Shown here: piece after piece, positions 13,499 to 26,516 of the stretch
How positions within the stretch are numbered: the first letter of the stretch is position 1
Layout of the letters: each line of letters begins with the position of its first letter
NCBI GenBank assembly: GCA_013398175.1
Contig: VZRZ01001998.1
Span: 1,672,811-1,736,810 of the forward strand
Direction: 5' to 3'
Source: Climacteris rufus
Taxonomy: Eukaryota > Chordata > Aves > Passeriformes > Climacteridae
Length of the DNA: 64,000 nucleotides
Translations under genes and position numbers: made by a program
The notes under the pieces: generated by a model
What the model saw: only the letters and a program-made list of their open reading frames with translations
Database searches by the model: none
Told to the model about the DNA's origin: nothing

Positions 13499-16400
13499 CT
13501 GTTCTATCTGTGGTTTTCAGAGGGTTTTCTGAGAATTCAGATTTTTAGAGTCGTTGAATTGCTGTTTGTTAGAGGGAAGCCAAACAATACAGAGAGTCAC
13601 AGTAATATTTCTGTTCCTGTTAGATGTCAAGTCTGCAAAGTGATCCGTAGTTAGTAAATGTGTTCTCCAGAGAACAATCCAGCCTCCATATTTTAAGATG
13701 GAATTAATTATCTTCTGATAATTGATGGTACAATAAATTTATATTTTAGAATTAGAATCCACTCTACTTTCTGGTGGCTAAAATTAGGTGAACTGGATGC
13801 CACCTACTGTGATATAAAAGCTTAATAATGTATTTTTTCCTATTTGAAATATTACTAACAATATTTGGCTACAGACAGGTGACACAGCTTTTTTATTTAC
13901 ATGATCTGATTTGCCTTTCAGGGATTGCAGAGTTGCCACAATTGTATCATTATATTAGGAATTGTCACATAATTTGGGCCACACACAAAACATAACCATT
14001 ACAGTAGCTCTGTAGTTATTAAATGAGAGAATGACAATGGGTTTGTTGAGTAGCATCATTACTCCTAAATGCTTCCTTTGTTATCTAGGATTATCCACTG
14101 TATATTTATCTTAGAATAAAAAATAGCTAAAATCAAAACAATTATGCCAAATGTTGAAAGTAATTGTACAATATCTATATTCAGACATGAGATTTAGGAT
14201 AGATAATAAGAACATGATCAAAATATAATTATACATGCAATTTATTTTGATTTACATGGTTTTCTGTGATAAAAATGCTTTAATTCAAGATTGCTCTCTG
14301 TTTTGCTGGTTTTTGTTTTGTTGATTTTTTTAATGTCCACTACTTTAAAGATAAGCAAAATTAACAAAGTTGTATTTATGAATTGCAGTCCACCTTTTAC
14401 TGGGAACTATTCCATTCCCATAACAAGTGAAGCATGAGTGCTGATGTGTCTGCTGCTATAATTTGGAAGACCTAACCCTCAGGTTTGTCTAATCTTTTTC
14501 CTTCCTTGGGGTCTTATTTTCAGCTCTTCATACTGTGGAATCAATCCATCATTAATAGAAAATTCTCCTGCCAGAACTGTCATCTTGTGGCACTGGGTGA
14601 GAAATTGTAGCAGAGAGAGAATCCTAACCTATGAAGGGATAGCATTAAGGACCTGGATGATTGTTTCCTGTTGTGTCGTTATATATGGAATAAGCTGCAA
14701 ATGAACGCCTAACATACAATGATTACCTGTTCAATAATGTTAATAAAATTTCTAACTAACCTATTTATCTAGATTTCTCATTAAAAAGTGGAGGTTTATC
14801 TAGCATTTTATTTTAACATATTTTTAATGTAATCTGATCTAAGGATCGGTGTAAAATACCTATATTACCGAAGGGATTAATGTAGCTTTTACTATCGTAC
14901 TTCCTGACAGTGGTGTCATTTCTGTGAGTTGTTGGAGTACAATGTAAGACCTCTGTCTGAGAAGCATTCAACACCATCATCACATTATATGGCAAGTCTC
15001 TGTGCTTTCCAAAACATTATTATTTTGCTGCACCTCCCTAATCCTGTCTCTTAAGCCTCTACTCTGAATTTTTGTACTAACCACTCTGCTTCATTTTCCC
15101 TGGGATATCACAAACTGTGGATAAACTGTGAGTGTGCAACTCTCTGCTTGTTTTCATGCACAGCAGAGGTGCAGGTTGAGTATGCACTTGAGCTTTTCCT
15201 TTTCTTTTCAGCAGTCTCCTGCTATCAGAGTTAAAGTAGCTGTACTCTCACTGTAAGCGTGAACTTCCTGTTAAAAAAGTAAAAGTAACTGCTAGGAAGG
15301 AAGACCTAACTTACTGGATGTCAGAGGTCTCTTGATGGTGCTAAGCTTCAATGGAGGATGAGCTGCCTCTATTTTTCCATGCTGAGGAGCCTACCTGTTT
15401 TGTCTGCTCAGACTGACAGGTCTGAAAATGAATGATTTTTCCTCAGTCATGATGGATACCATTTCTAGACATATTATAGCATAATGGACAAATAACTTCT
15501 CTTAAAGACTTGTCATATAATTTGAAGGAAAAAAAAATTGTACCTGAGGCAGATATTTCTATCCATATCCTCTGAGAATAATGAGACCTTAGAGCAGAGT
15601 CTAGGGCTAAGAGTTGGTTCAAAAAACTGTGATGTGATGTGTCCTTATCTTCCTTCACAGATAAGACAGGCAGACTGTTTCTTGCACAGAAAATCGAAGA
15701 GCAGGCTGTAAAATCATAGGAAATATAACCCGACAACCAAAATCTTTCCTTTCATTTGAAAAATATTTCTTCCAAAGATTCTTTTATTTTCCTCTCCTTA
15801 TTCCTTGGTGACCCCCACTTGTCCAAACTGCAGTGACCATAGCTGAATCCCAAATAATTCATCTAAGTATGGAAAATAGAATCCTCCATATTTAATTTCA
15901 AATATTTGAGTTATTAATAAGCTGTAACCTTGTGCATGCACAAAGCACCAGGGATGTGCTGTGATCCTGACACCAGGCTGGGAGCTGGAAAAATGGCATA
16001 GACTTCTGAGAATATTCCAGGTTGAAGTGCAGCCAGCTTCAGGACATCAGGTGGGACAGAGAAGAGCTCTCCTAGAAGACATGGAGCTGTAGGGGTCATG
16101 TGTGGAATAACCAGCAGTAAAGTCATGACGGCATTTGATATGAGTTCACCACTGGTGTGTGAAAGATCAATACCTGTACTTTCCTTCAGCCAGCAGCTGA
16201 TTAGCTTCCTATTACCAACACAAGAGGTCAGATGGTTGCTGTAGCTGATGTCCAAAACTCTTTTTCCTTCTCAGGTCATAAAGTCAATCAATGCCCAAGA
16301 AGAAGAGCTGGATGATGCCTCTCAGTGGTTCCAAACTGCTCATGATGGGCTCCAAGAGGCTGTTCTGTTTCCCAGCTCTTTGCTTCTATAGCAAAGGATC

Positions 16401-17663
16401 ATTCATAGCTGCATCCTCCCTGCTGTGGGAGGGTGTCAGGGACCGGCACTGTGGGTTGACTGGGATGTGTCCAAAATGCCACAGTCCTTAACATTTTGGT
16501 GTTTTCTATATGGAAAAGGAACTCTTAGCAAATAGTTTACAGAAAGCTGAAAAATAGACTCGAAGATGATGTGATACGTGAAAAAAATCTGGAAAAGATT
16601 GGCACCTGTCAAACATTGTTAAGTACATCAAATGTTAGTCATAACAAAGGCTGCAATTTATTTTAAATCTGCACAGTAATACACACAGAGAAATTATACT
16701 ATAAGGCATGCAATCAGTATTTGGGTCCATGATGCTTGTGCGTGACAATCTGCCACTCTACCTATTTGCCTTACAAATTGCTGCGTGGAACTGATTAATT
16801 GGTTTTTTGTTCATTAGCAAGAGAGTCCTGGTTATTTCTAAGTCTCTCAAGGTTTCACAATTGCTTGTCACTGCAGCTTCATCTTTTTGAGGCTGTAGAA
16901 AGGCTGACCTGCTTTGTTCACTGGCAAGGGGTAGCATTCACCTTCTGTGGACATTGAAACAGAGGTGTCTGCAGCTGGGTGAAATGTCCAAGGTGACTTG
17001 GGTCTGCAGATTTGTGTAGATTGACACAGAATAATAAGCAGTTTTCTTTATTTGGCAAGTGTGTTGGATTATCTGTACAAAAAAAATGAACTAAAATTCC
17101 AGAAATACATTTCAAATTTTGGAAAGAAACATGCATATAGGCTTTTTTAAAAAAATATTTATTTTGAAATAACATTGCATCTAGAAAACTGGCTAAACCT
17201 AAATAGCAGATTTTAAGGTTAAACTATATAGCTAAAAACAAAAGTTCATTTGACTCAAAACAACATCTGTTGTTTGTTCTAAGTAAACTAGAAATTGATT
17301 GACCCAGAATGGATTAAAAATTGCAGTGTCTTACCAAGCCAAAAACTAATAACGTTTTTTTCACAGATCTAGTGAAGTATATCTTAACATTATAAACTAA
17401 AATATCTGAGCTGTGTGTGAAATCATATTACAAAATCCCTATTGCCATTTATGAGGAAAATTGCTGTTTGAAGCCCCTAACTGCTTCATATATGTCATTT
17501 CTCTGGAGGTAATATGATTTTTATTTACTGGAAAAGTGTCTCTGATGAACAGCCTGTAATTAATTAAATACATTAGTCTGTTTTGTTTAAAGTATAGACA
17601 AGACTAACAGGAGGGACCTGTTTCTAATAGAGAAGATATGAGAGGTCCTAGTCCAGACTCTTG
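13499..17663. other. 4.2 kb of non-coding sequence with one weak exon-like spot
   Basis: Mostly AT-rich. The part at about 15900-16500 has higher GC and a pyrimidine tract ending in CAG at 16274, followed by a 38-codon open stretch to a TAG at about 16391. A 113-codon minus-strand frame at 15914-16255 lies just before it. No protein family is recognised for either, so no gene is called. Confidence 0.45.
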
Positions 17664-17748
17664 TAAAACACAACAAAACAAACACACCAATAAAAAAAAA
17701 AAACATTAAAACCAAACCAAACAAAAAAATCAATCAAACAAACAAAAA
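17664..17748. repeat. A/C-rich low-complexity tract
   Basis: Repeats of ACAAA, CCAAA and CAAACAAAC around an A12 run near 17692-17703, with a few T. Of the same type as the tract at 8901-8999. Confidence 0.85.
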
Positions 17749-17970
17749 GTTTGGGAAAAAAAGCAATAAATTCACAACTATTTCTTCCCTCACTCTATAT
17801 TTGGTCAAACTACTCTTTGTTTTAATGAGTTTCTTGTCTGATATGAAAAAAGGAATTGTAAGTGGATTATATACATTATCTTCCAGCCAAGGACAAGGGC
17901 ATTCTAAAACGTATAAATCCTTGAATGCCTAAATTTTCCTCGAGTATGTTTTCTACAGTGTTCACTGTAA

Positions 17971-18011
17971 GGTGAGCTCAGAAGTTCAAAGGTAAGCTCA
18001 GAAGTTTCAAA
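17971..18011. repeat. Short tandem duplication, about 20 bp x 2
   Basis: Two adjacent copies of a unit starting AGGT(G/A)AGCTCAGAAG, differing by one substitution and one extra T. A small local duplication with no further copies nearby. Confidence 0.7.
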
Positions 18012-21000
18012 TTTTGCTGGCTAATTCAAGTACTTCATTTAAAGGCTATAAAACTTTGTGCTGTCTTTAGAAAGGGATACACTGAGAATTAAAGAACCTG
18101 AATTTCAGCTTTTATTTTTGCTTCTTAAATGACAGTGGAATTGGAGTCCACAAATTAAATCATTGACCACGACCCTCATTAAAAGTCAATATTTATGGAA
18201 ATTAATTCATTCTGGGATCTGAGAAACTGGAGCATTTCTCTATGCACAGAAAAGAAATTACTATTTCTATGGCATACACATCAATATTTTAATAGCACCA
18301 CCGAGCTGAACTACCTCAATTATAGCTTCACTGTCTTACAATGAACTGTTCATAAATCTCTGAAAAAAAAATTAAAATTTTCTACTTTTTTTCCCCATCA
18401 TAACTCTGGAAAAGCCATTCTTACAAATGTAAACGTGAGCACAAATCTTAAATAAATCTGTCTAGGAATTAAATTCTTCTGAGCTTCTATAGCTGAAATG
18501 AGTTAACAAAAATGCAAACCAGCTCCAATGGAGGACAAAAAAGCCAACTGACCGTGGTTGCTCTGGTAACAAATTGCCTTTCTCTGTGAGTATGTGTAGG
18601 AATGCATGAATATGAGAGGAATATCTGTATATAGCTCTTAGCAAGTTGCATATTTGTACATGTCCATTTACGTGTACATCCTGCCCTCTTCCAGGTTACT
18701 TCGCATGTTTTATTACCCATGGAGCTATGTGGGCTTTCTCCCCTTTAAATTTCATTAATCACCCTTGTAAATGGAATGCTTCCCTTGAGTGACATTTTTA
18801 TGTTAAAATTATGTTATATTTGATTTGAAAAGCAACCTAATTAAGGTAGGCTTCCTGTAAGCTATTTAATTCTCATCTCCCTCTGGAATCGTGGAACATT
18901 TAGAAAAATAATGAATTACATCTTATATAATCTTTATTGCTACTTTTTAGAATGAATAATATATTCAGTTTGGGTTGAAATAACATATCCCTAAGGTACA
19001 ATTCGTTTCCACAAATTAGATTGGTCCCTCACATACAAGATTATTAAGCATGAAGAAGAAAGTTATTGGGTTCCATGTGCCCCCTAGGAATAGTATTTTT
19101 CTGTTCACATCTGAGCTTTAAATGTAGCCTAATTCAAGACAAATCTGGTAAATAGTTAAAAGAATGGTGCAGTTGCCTGGACTTACATATTAACCTTATT
19201 ATTTAAAATTCTCCTCCTTTTTATTTTGAATACATGATTGATGTGTACAGCTCAAAGCGAAACTCAAAGAACAGAAATGCTACTGTGATTCCCTGTTTTT
19301 ATAGGTTCTGGATGCAGTTTTAGTTCTCTTTCTAGCTTTACCCATCTTTTAGTTGATTAAAAAACTCAGTGAGATTCACTCTGCTTGTCAAGGAAGGCTT
19401 GAGTTATTATTTCTAGACAAAAATGTGATTATACCAGTAGTATGGAGTGGCGAGAAACATGTTGAACACAGACTTACCATTAAATATTTTATAAGTCTGA
19501 TAGTTCCATTGGAAAAGGCTTGAATAACAAGCTATGTGATCAATCATTGAAAATTATTTGCAAAGGACTGAAAAAAAAAATATTTTTTTAAATCATTACC
19601 TAAGACAGTCATATGGTTCTCAGTGTGTTCCCTCTATAATTACATTAAATAATAATTTGGTTTTTTTTTTCCATGAAGGTGAAGGTATGTATTTTTCCAA
19701 GTCACTTTAATAGGTTTAGAAAAACAGATACTACTGCTCAGAGCTAAAAAATGCACTCTAAGTTATTTTTAAAACACAGCTCTATTATTGTTTATACTAA
19801 ATAAGTAAACTAGTAAAATGAAAAGTAGGTCATGCAATACTTTCTGTCATACCTGTTGTTTCTGTTAAAGGATATTAAAGTAGTGAAAGTACTATACAAT
19901 TATTTTTCAAGTGTGTTGATAACTATATTTAAAAGTCCTGCTGAACTGGAACCTAAAAATTAGTTAAATTTGAAACTAAAATCAATATGAAAATTATGCT
20001 TCTTTAACTTTGTTTTTTTTTTAAGAAATTTCTGCCTTTCTTAGTATTAAATGTCTATTTAAATTAGTTTCCTAAAGTTATATTAGCTTGTCTTCTGCTA
20101 GTACCTGAACTAAGCTCCATACATCCAATCTGTTCCATGCTAAAAGTAGTTTGTCCCACTCTGGTTTCAACTGGCATCAAAAAATTGCTGTAGATAGATT
20201 TCTAGATTATACAAAACTTGAGGCAGAGGCGGGCTAAAACTTTAAACCCTGTTTTTATCTAGCCTTACTTATACCTAGATTTAAAGATCGACTGGTAAGA
20301 GCTGGAAAGATCTAGCACATATGAGATCTTACATTGTTGTTGTCATCGATGCCAGGAAGAGATTTTAAATGAGGTAAAGCTACTATTATAAGCTCATTAG
20401 ATTTTTTAGCATCTTTGCAGATCAATAGTAACAGACACTTGCATAAGCCTTGGAATTTTTCTCTTCTTTTTTGCTTGGAACAAATTGTGTTCCTGGGAGA
20501 GAAGGTATGAACTTACTAAAATTTCTTTGAATAGAAGTTATTCTGATGGATAGAGAGTTAAAAATGGATTGGGAGGCCATGGCTCTACTGCTTCCTCCTT
20601 TATCTGTAGACTTTCTCGCAAATGTGAAGGGGTAAGGAGGTCAAGCTCCCAAAGTTGCCTGGAAAAAGTCATGGACTTCACAGTTTAGTACTTTGGAGAA
20701 GAAAACTCACAGTAGTATCAGAGTTCTCCAAGTGAAAAATTTTGAAAATGTAAAGGACAGATTAAAAAGCTGGAAATACAGTTTTGTGGAAAAGAATCAT
20801 GCATTATGTTGTACATGGATACAACGACTTGTTTAACAAGGAACCAAGTATCCATTCCTTGATAGATAAAAGTATTTTAACCCAGTGGTCAGACCCTACG
20901 TATTTGCCTATTTGATGCAGTTTGTAGCGTCTGTGCATACATACATTATAAAACATCAGGATGATTTATACCTCTCTTCTTTCTGTGTTTGAACATGGTT

Positions 21001-21020
21001 CTTCTTCTTTTTTTCTGGAT
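18012..21020. other. 3 kb of AT-rich non-coding sequence, no gene seen
   Basis: No open frame above about 80 codons and no clear transposon. The piece at about 18750-18870, with TAAT cores and CTAATTAAGG, has an enhancer-like look but is too weak to bound. Confidence 0.5.
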
Positions 21021-21080
21021 TTGGAGGTTTGTTCTTTTGGTTTGGTTTTTGGTTTGGTTGGTTTTTTTGGTTTGTTTTGG
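21021..21080. repeat. G/T-rich low-complexity tract
   Basis: Repeats of GGTTT and TTGGTTTGG. It is the reverse complement type of the A/C-rich tracts elsewhere in the window. Confidence 0.8.
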
Positions 21081-23149
21081 TAGAAAAGTTGATAGCTTTT
21101 TACCATAACAGAAGGATTTGAAGAAAGACTCAATTTGTGAAATAATGAATCACTCCCAGGAAATTGTTGCTATTCAACCCAGCCACAGCTGCAACTTGTT
21201 TCAGGTGTTTAAGGAAGTAGAACATGGAGATTGTTTGTGGGATGAGGTTGTCTGTAGTGGTCTTTATGGTTCCTCCCGGTCCTGGGCTCCAAGGAAACCT
21301 TTCCAGGTACAGTAGAACTGCAGTGTCATGAAACCAAGTGTTTCTGCATGAAGGGTGTTCTGAAATATTATAAGAAGACTCTTGTGAACTCTATGCAGTT
21401 CTGACTAAGCAAGAAGCAGGAAGTGCATCAGTGACAGAATATATGTATTTATTGTTATGTTTCAGACACTTATTTTTTTCATCTGCTGCAACTGGGTAAA
21501 ATGTGCAATCTTTGTGCATTTATAATATAGATGTGTCCTTTGAGAGATGTGTCCTGATGCCTCTCCTCTCAGTTTTCCTATGTCTGAAGTAGTTTCCTAC
21601 AGCACTCCAGTCCTAATGCTACTGGAAGCTGTTCCCTCCAGATGAGGTGTTGTGTTATGTGGGCTGACTGGGGACTAGGTCCAGAACTCAAAATCCAAAG
21701 CAGAGATCCTGAATACTTTTTGCTTTCTGGTTAATATGCATGAGTTTACCTCTCTCCCTCTGATTGGATTGCTTTTGATAAGAAGGCTGTTGGCATAATT
21801 TTACTGGTTTGTTTGAGTTTTCATGAATTGGATTTTGCTTCAAGGTATCTTGTTTGGAATTTTTCTAGTTTAGGTTATGGGCTATGAGTTAGTCAAGGTG
21901 TCTTTACATGAAACTCCTTGTTATGGTATAAAGTAGTTCATAAATTTTGTTTCCTATTGAATTCTTTTATCTCATAATTCTTCCTTTTCTAGAGTGATTA
22001 ATCTATAGCAGGTGCCTATTTTTCATTATTACCCACTGTGAATTCAACTCCTACACTGCTGTGTCATGACAAAATGTCTTTGTACTTTAAAATTGCCAGT
22101 GGTGTCACCACAGGTATGGAAAAGTGACTTGTGCAAAGACAACACCTTGGGTACTGATCAAGAACATAAATATCACTTATTTGTCCAGGAATACTTAGAA
22201 ATGAGAAGGACTGGGGAAACAGAGAACAGAGAGATATTTTTTAAAAGCTTAATGTAGTTTTTGTTGATGGATCTCAACTTTTTGAAAATACAGAAACCAG
22301 AATGGGATCCACAGTGGTGATTGTGCACAGCAGCTCCATCTGATTCCTCTGCCAGAATTCTGGTTGACATTTAAATCAAAGACTGGCACTTACTTCTTAC
22401 AGTATCAGATTTGGTCACCATTCAGGAAGAGCCAATAGGATTATAAAGCATTTAAGAGAATTGAGCAGGCAAAAAGGTTACCTGCAATCATGTTTATTCA
22501 AGTAGATATTATATATATTAAAGCTTTCTGAAGTTTCTCTTTTGGTTTGTGCAATGACTTAATCTAATGCTGCTGCTAATTCAGTTGTAGTGTCCTTCTG
22601 AAGAGCTGTTAATGGTTGTGTTTTTTAAAGTAAGCCTAAAATGCCAGGAAGACTCTGAATTTCATCTTGTGTCTGAAATAGTGTATGATTTTTTCCTAGT
22701 AAATCCTTTTTCTACTGAGACCAGTGGAACTTTTCCATGGACTTGATGGCATTACAATTTTCTCCCTTAATCTGTACAGGTGACAAATAGACCGTAGCTT
22801 ATACATCATATGACACTCTTCCAAAGTCATCAGAATGCCTCTGAAACATCATAACCACAATTTCATACTCTCAATTGTATATTGGCCTTCTAGGAACTTG
22901 GATTAATACTCACAAAGACTCAGCATCCAAAGAAATGGTCACTGGCTGTAATGAATATTTGATATCTGACCCCCTTTCTGCACTGAATTAATAGAATTTC
23001 CCAGGTCCAGTTCCAATGAACATGTCATTTACATATCCAAGGCTTGTTTTTCCTTTCTTTGATAAGATCCACAAATCAATATTCCGGGGGGGAATAGAAT
23101 TCAGAAACATTTTCCAGTGAATAATATTTTATATGCCTTAAAGAACATC
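21081..23149. other. Non-coding sequence, no gene seen
   Basis: Contains a 65-codon open frame (21118-21315) without a recognised motif. Part of the 22.9-23.15 kb stretch may belong to the diverged CR1 copy that follows, but this cannot be settled by eye. Confidence 0.5.
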
Positions 23150-23216
23150 TTCCTCAGCCTACTGGCAATGCTTCTGGTGATGCAGCCCAGGATGTGGTTT
23201 GCTTTCTGCATTATTC
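23150..23216 (-). mobile_element. Diverged CR1 LINE fragment
   Basis: The stretch reads CTACTGGCAATGCTTCTG, then TGATGCAGCCCAGGATGTGG, then TTTGCTTTCTGC. This is the minus-strand order of a well-known part of the 3' portion of avian CR1. The match is remembered rather than aligned. Substitutions throughout suggest an old copy whose ends are lost. Confidence 0.6.
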
Positions 23217-23889
23217 AGAACTATTCAGAAGTTAAAGTAGCACAGCAACTTCTCAGATAGTATTCCAAATCTGTTTCAATTCCAGCGTCTAGGTAATGTT
23301 TCCTGACTTTCTCACTAGCCAAAATTGAGCTACACTGTGTGTTGTTACTTCACAGAGTATTTTGCGTGAAATACAATGTGTGAACCTACTTGATAACAAT
23401 ATCTCACTAAGAGGAATAAATGCTGAAGGCTGGTTTTATTGCAGTCAGTGTGATGGCTGGGGTGATAGGTTGCTTTTCTTCCCTTCTGATGATGTCCATG
23501 ACTCCAGTAGCTTTATTTTTTAATGACAGTGCCTAGTGGCCTAGTGCTTTTCTTTTACTCAGTAAATATACTGAACAAATTGCACAGAGCAACAAGGGCT
23601 ATATTGGTTAAAATGTGAGAACACCTCCAGAAATGGCTCAGAATTAAATGGCAAAATATTTGTCACTGTGTCTAAATGACTTAACTTCAGTGCACTTTTT
23701 GTGTGAAAAGATGCAAGTGCTATTGATGGTCTTTTTTGCTTAATTGTCCATTGTAAGTTTAAAAGTGGGCGATAACGTTCAAATCAGTTTGTAAAACCAA
23801 CCCTTTATGTTAGAAGTGCGCAGTAGGAAAGTCTGTCTTTGCAAGGCACTTTGTATTGTCTTTGTTATCAAGCAGTGAAACACTGAAAA
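23217..23889. other. Non-coding sequence, no gene seen
   Basis: Includes a 9-bp tandem repeat of ATTCAGAAC type near 23214-23231 and possible decayed continuation of the CR1 fragment. No gene signal. Confidence 0.45.
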
Positions 23890-24330
23890 GCTAACGCAGA
23901 GGGAGCAATCCTAACCCATAAATAAATGTCTTTTTTATTACAAGGATGGCCATTGGATCAACAGTTGTGCAATAATCTCCTCATTTGGCAATAAATAGCC
24001 TCATTTATCATTAGCTTAACAGTTTAAAAATTATGCTGACTAAATGGATATGCAAATTGATGTTATAGCTAAATAAAGAAAGTTTGGCAAAAATCAGTTG
24101 ATACGGAATGCTCATGTGATTTCTACAATTGTCACATGAATTATCACTCTGATATGCAATAATATAACCAGATAAATGAGTTCACTGAGATTTATAGCAA
24201 ACCTAATCTGTGTTCCTCTTGTAATTCATGGAGAGGAACAATCACATTTGCTCTGCCTGAGAAGAGTGAAAATTTGCATCTGCATTGATTCTGCCTTTTA
24301 GAGTTTATTACTCCCTTTTGTGTATTCTTT
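23890..24330. promoter_or_regulatory. Possible conserved non-coding element (octamer/TAAT-rich)
   Basis: AT-rich but non-repetitive stretch with ATGCAAAT at 24050-24057, ATTTGCAT at 24272-24279 and several TAAT or ATTA cores, which are typical POU and homeodomain contacts. There is no open frame and no transposon. Such composition is common in developmental enhancers, but here it is inference only. Confidence 0.3.
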
Positions 24331-25137
24331 GTGCCTGTAATATTAAGCTACAGGAGGATAAAATTCAGCAAAAAAAATATTTGAAATAGTTGTGGTATCT
24401 GTTTTCTTTTGAGGGTGTTTCTAGATGAAAGAACATTAGAAAAGGACATACAGGCTTGGAATTTAATGACTATACTTAACTATATTGGAAATAAGTATAG
24501 ATTCCAACCCCAAATCTGTGTAATGCCTATAGTTCCTACATGGCATATTATATAAAGACATAAAAGGCAGCCTGTACTCTTCTTTTATTTTAGAAGCAAA
24601 TTGGACCATATAAATTGCATAACAAGCTGCCTGTTCCAGGCTCTCTTTAAGTCTGTAAATAAATGGTGTGTTTCTAGAAGATATGCAAAGTGCTACCGTC
24701 ACTTTTTCTTATGTAAGGTTCTGAGTGGTGCAAGGAAATTTGTTCCTACCAGAACACTTGAGTACCTGAAGCAGAGTGAGTGCTTGAAAACCATGTTATG
24801 CTCTATAAGGTTATTTCAAATGCTATCATCTGTAGTCCTCTCAAGTTTATGTCTGAATTTAAATCAAGTTGTATTTAATGTATATTCAGATTCTATTTAT
24901 TTGGTTTCTTCTCCACTTGGTAAGTGCTTGCAAGACCTTGAAGATTTTCTGTCGGCTTGTGGAAAGACAATAATGTAACTTTCTTTCAATTTTTAAAATA
25001 GATAAATTGGTAATAAATTGCTGGGTAATTTTAAATTAGTTGAACTGTAATTTCAGTTTTGTTTGCAGAAAACTCTAAGTTTGCTGTGCTATTAGAAAAG
25101 TTTGAAGTCTGTAGCTTCACAGGATCTGCAATAAAGC
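24331..25137. other. Non-coding sequence with a 125-codon open frame of no known family
   Basis: The frame at 24601-24978 (+) is the longest in the window. It encodes a cysteine- and leucine-rich sequence with no recognised domain. A minus-strand frame (24463-24702) overlaps it, and no splice or promoter context supports it. Chance is the simplest explanation. Confidence 0.45.
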
Positions 25138-25218
25138 TGGGTTTTGGGTTTTTTGTTTTATTTGGTTTGTTTTTGTTTTTGGTTTTTTTTGTTTGGTTGG
25201 TTTTTTGGGGTTTTTTGA
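25138..25218. repeat. G/T-rich low-complexity tract
   Basis: About 80 bases of T with GG and GGG insertions (GGTTTGG, TTTTTGG units). It resembles the tract at 21021-21080. Confidence 0.85.
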
Positions 25219-25929
25219 TTTATTGTTGAAAAGAAAAGTACCTTTCTTTGTATCCAGGAATAAAAGCATCATACATGAATGATGCACAAATAGTACAAAC
25301 ACCAGCTGATAAAAGCCCAGAAGGTTCCTTATTTCATTAAATATATAATAAAACTAAAAATGAAATTAACCCCGTAGGCTTGGTTTTTTAAGTTCAGTTG
25401 TAAAAGGGAAACTGAAAAATGCAAATTAGCTGTTATTTTAGAACCACATATCTGACATGGAACTATTGAAGTTTGCATATGATTAACTTCCCAGAGAACC
25501 TGACTTCTTCCTACATTCTGTCCCAAGTACATTGCTACAAGGCAACTTCCTAATGTGATATGACCACACTCAGTTTCCACCTCTCCTCTGTGTTTTAAGT
25601 TTATTGGACACCCCTTTGTAACTCTTTGAAGTGAATGTTCAAAAGCAATGCATGGAGTATAAAGGCAATGGACTTATCTTGGATAAAGGTGCAGAGTGTT
25701 ACTGAGCTCCAAGCACTGAGTCCTGTTAATTGTGAGAGGATTCCTGGCTGCTGCTCAGTGTAGTGCAAAACCAGAACGCAAACACAGGGAATCCGTTTCC
25801 TGAGGGAATAACACTACACAGGTTACAGGAATAGCATAACAGGGACAGTAAGTTGCATGCAGGGAGTGGAGTAATTCCAGTGTATGAAAGCATTTATAGT
25901 TTTGAGAGTTGAACATTTTTCAACTGGCT
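25219..25929. other. Non-coding sequence, no gene seen
   Basis: Unique AT-rich sequence leading into the CR1 copy. No reading frame of interest. Confidence 0.5.
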
Positions 25930-26516
25930 GTGCCAACCTCATGGAGTTCAGCAAGGCCAAATGGAAGGCAGTGCATCTGGATCAAGGCAATTCAAATCCC
26001 AAGTACAGGCTGGAGTGCAACAACCAACTCTGAGACCCCCGACAAAAGAAGGACTTGGACCTCTTGGAGAGAGTCCAGGGAAGACCATGAAGATGCTGTG
26101 AGGCAGGGAGCCCCTCTGCTCTGGGGGCAGACTGTGAGTTAAGGGTGTTCAGCCTGGAGAAGAGAAGGCTCTGAGGAGAACTTAGAGACCCTTCCAGTGC
26201 CTAAAGGGGCTCCAGGAGAGCTGGAGAGGGACTTTGGACAAGGGCCTGGAGTGACAGGACAAAGGGGAATGTCTTTACACTGTCAGAGAGAAGATTTCAA
26301 TTGCATATTAAGAAGAAATTCTTCCCTGTGATGGTGGTGAGGCCCTGGCACAGGGTGCCCAGAGAAACTGTGGCTGCCCCAATCCTGGAAGTGTCCAAGG
26401 CCAGGTTGGATAGGACTTGGAACAACCTGATCTAATGGAAGATGTCCCTGCCCTGGCAGAGGGATTGGAATGAGATGAGCTTTAAGGTCCTTTCCAGCCC
26501 AAACCATTCTGTGAAT
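25930..26516 (+). mobile_element. CR1 LINE, 5'-truncated and internally deleted
   Basis: This is the clearest transposon in the window. It begins near CCAACCTCATGGAGTTCA, runs through GGCCAAATGG and TCAGCCTGGAGAAGAGAAGG, then AAGAAGAAATTCTTCCC and CAGGGTGCCCAGAGAAACTG. It ends with AAGGTCCTTTCCAGCCC and CCATTCTGTGAATT. All of these are hallmarks of the 3' portion of avian CR1 in plus orientation. Compared with the family as I remember it, a block is missing near 26008-26015, where the 'lattice' jumps from ACAGGCTGG straight to the part before AGAAGGAC at 26046. No reverse transcriptase or endonuclease coding part is present, so the copy cannot move by itself. Open frames inside it, on both strands, are by-products of the repeat. 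Confidence 0.93.

Noticed and set aside
24601..24978. Longest open frame (125 codons, plus strand) as a possible gene
   Set aside because: No recognised domain, no splice or promoter context, overlapped by a minus-strand frame, and of a length expected by chance in AT-rich DNA.
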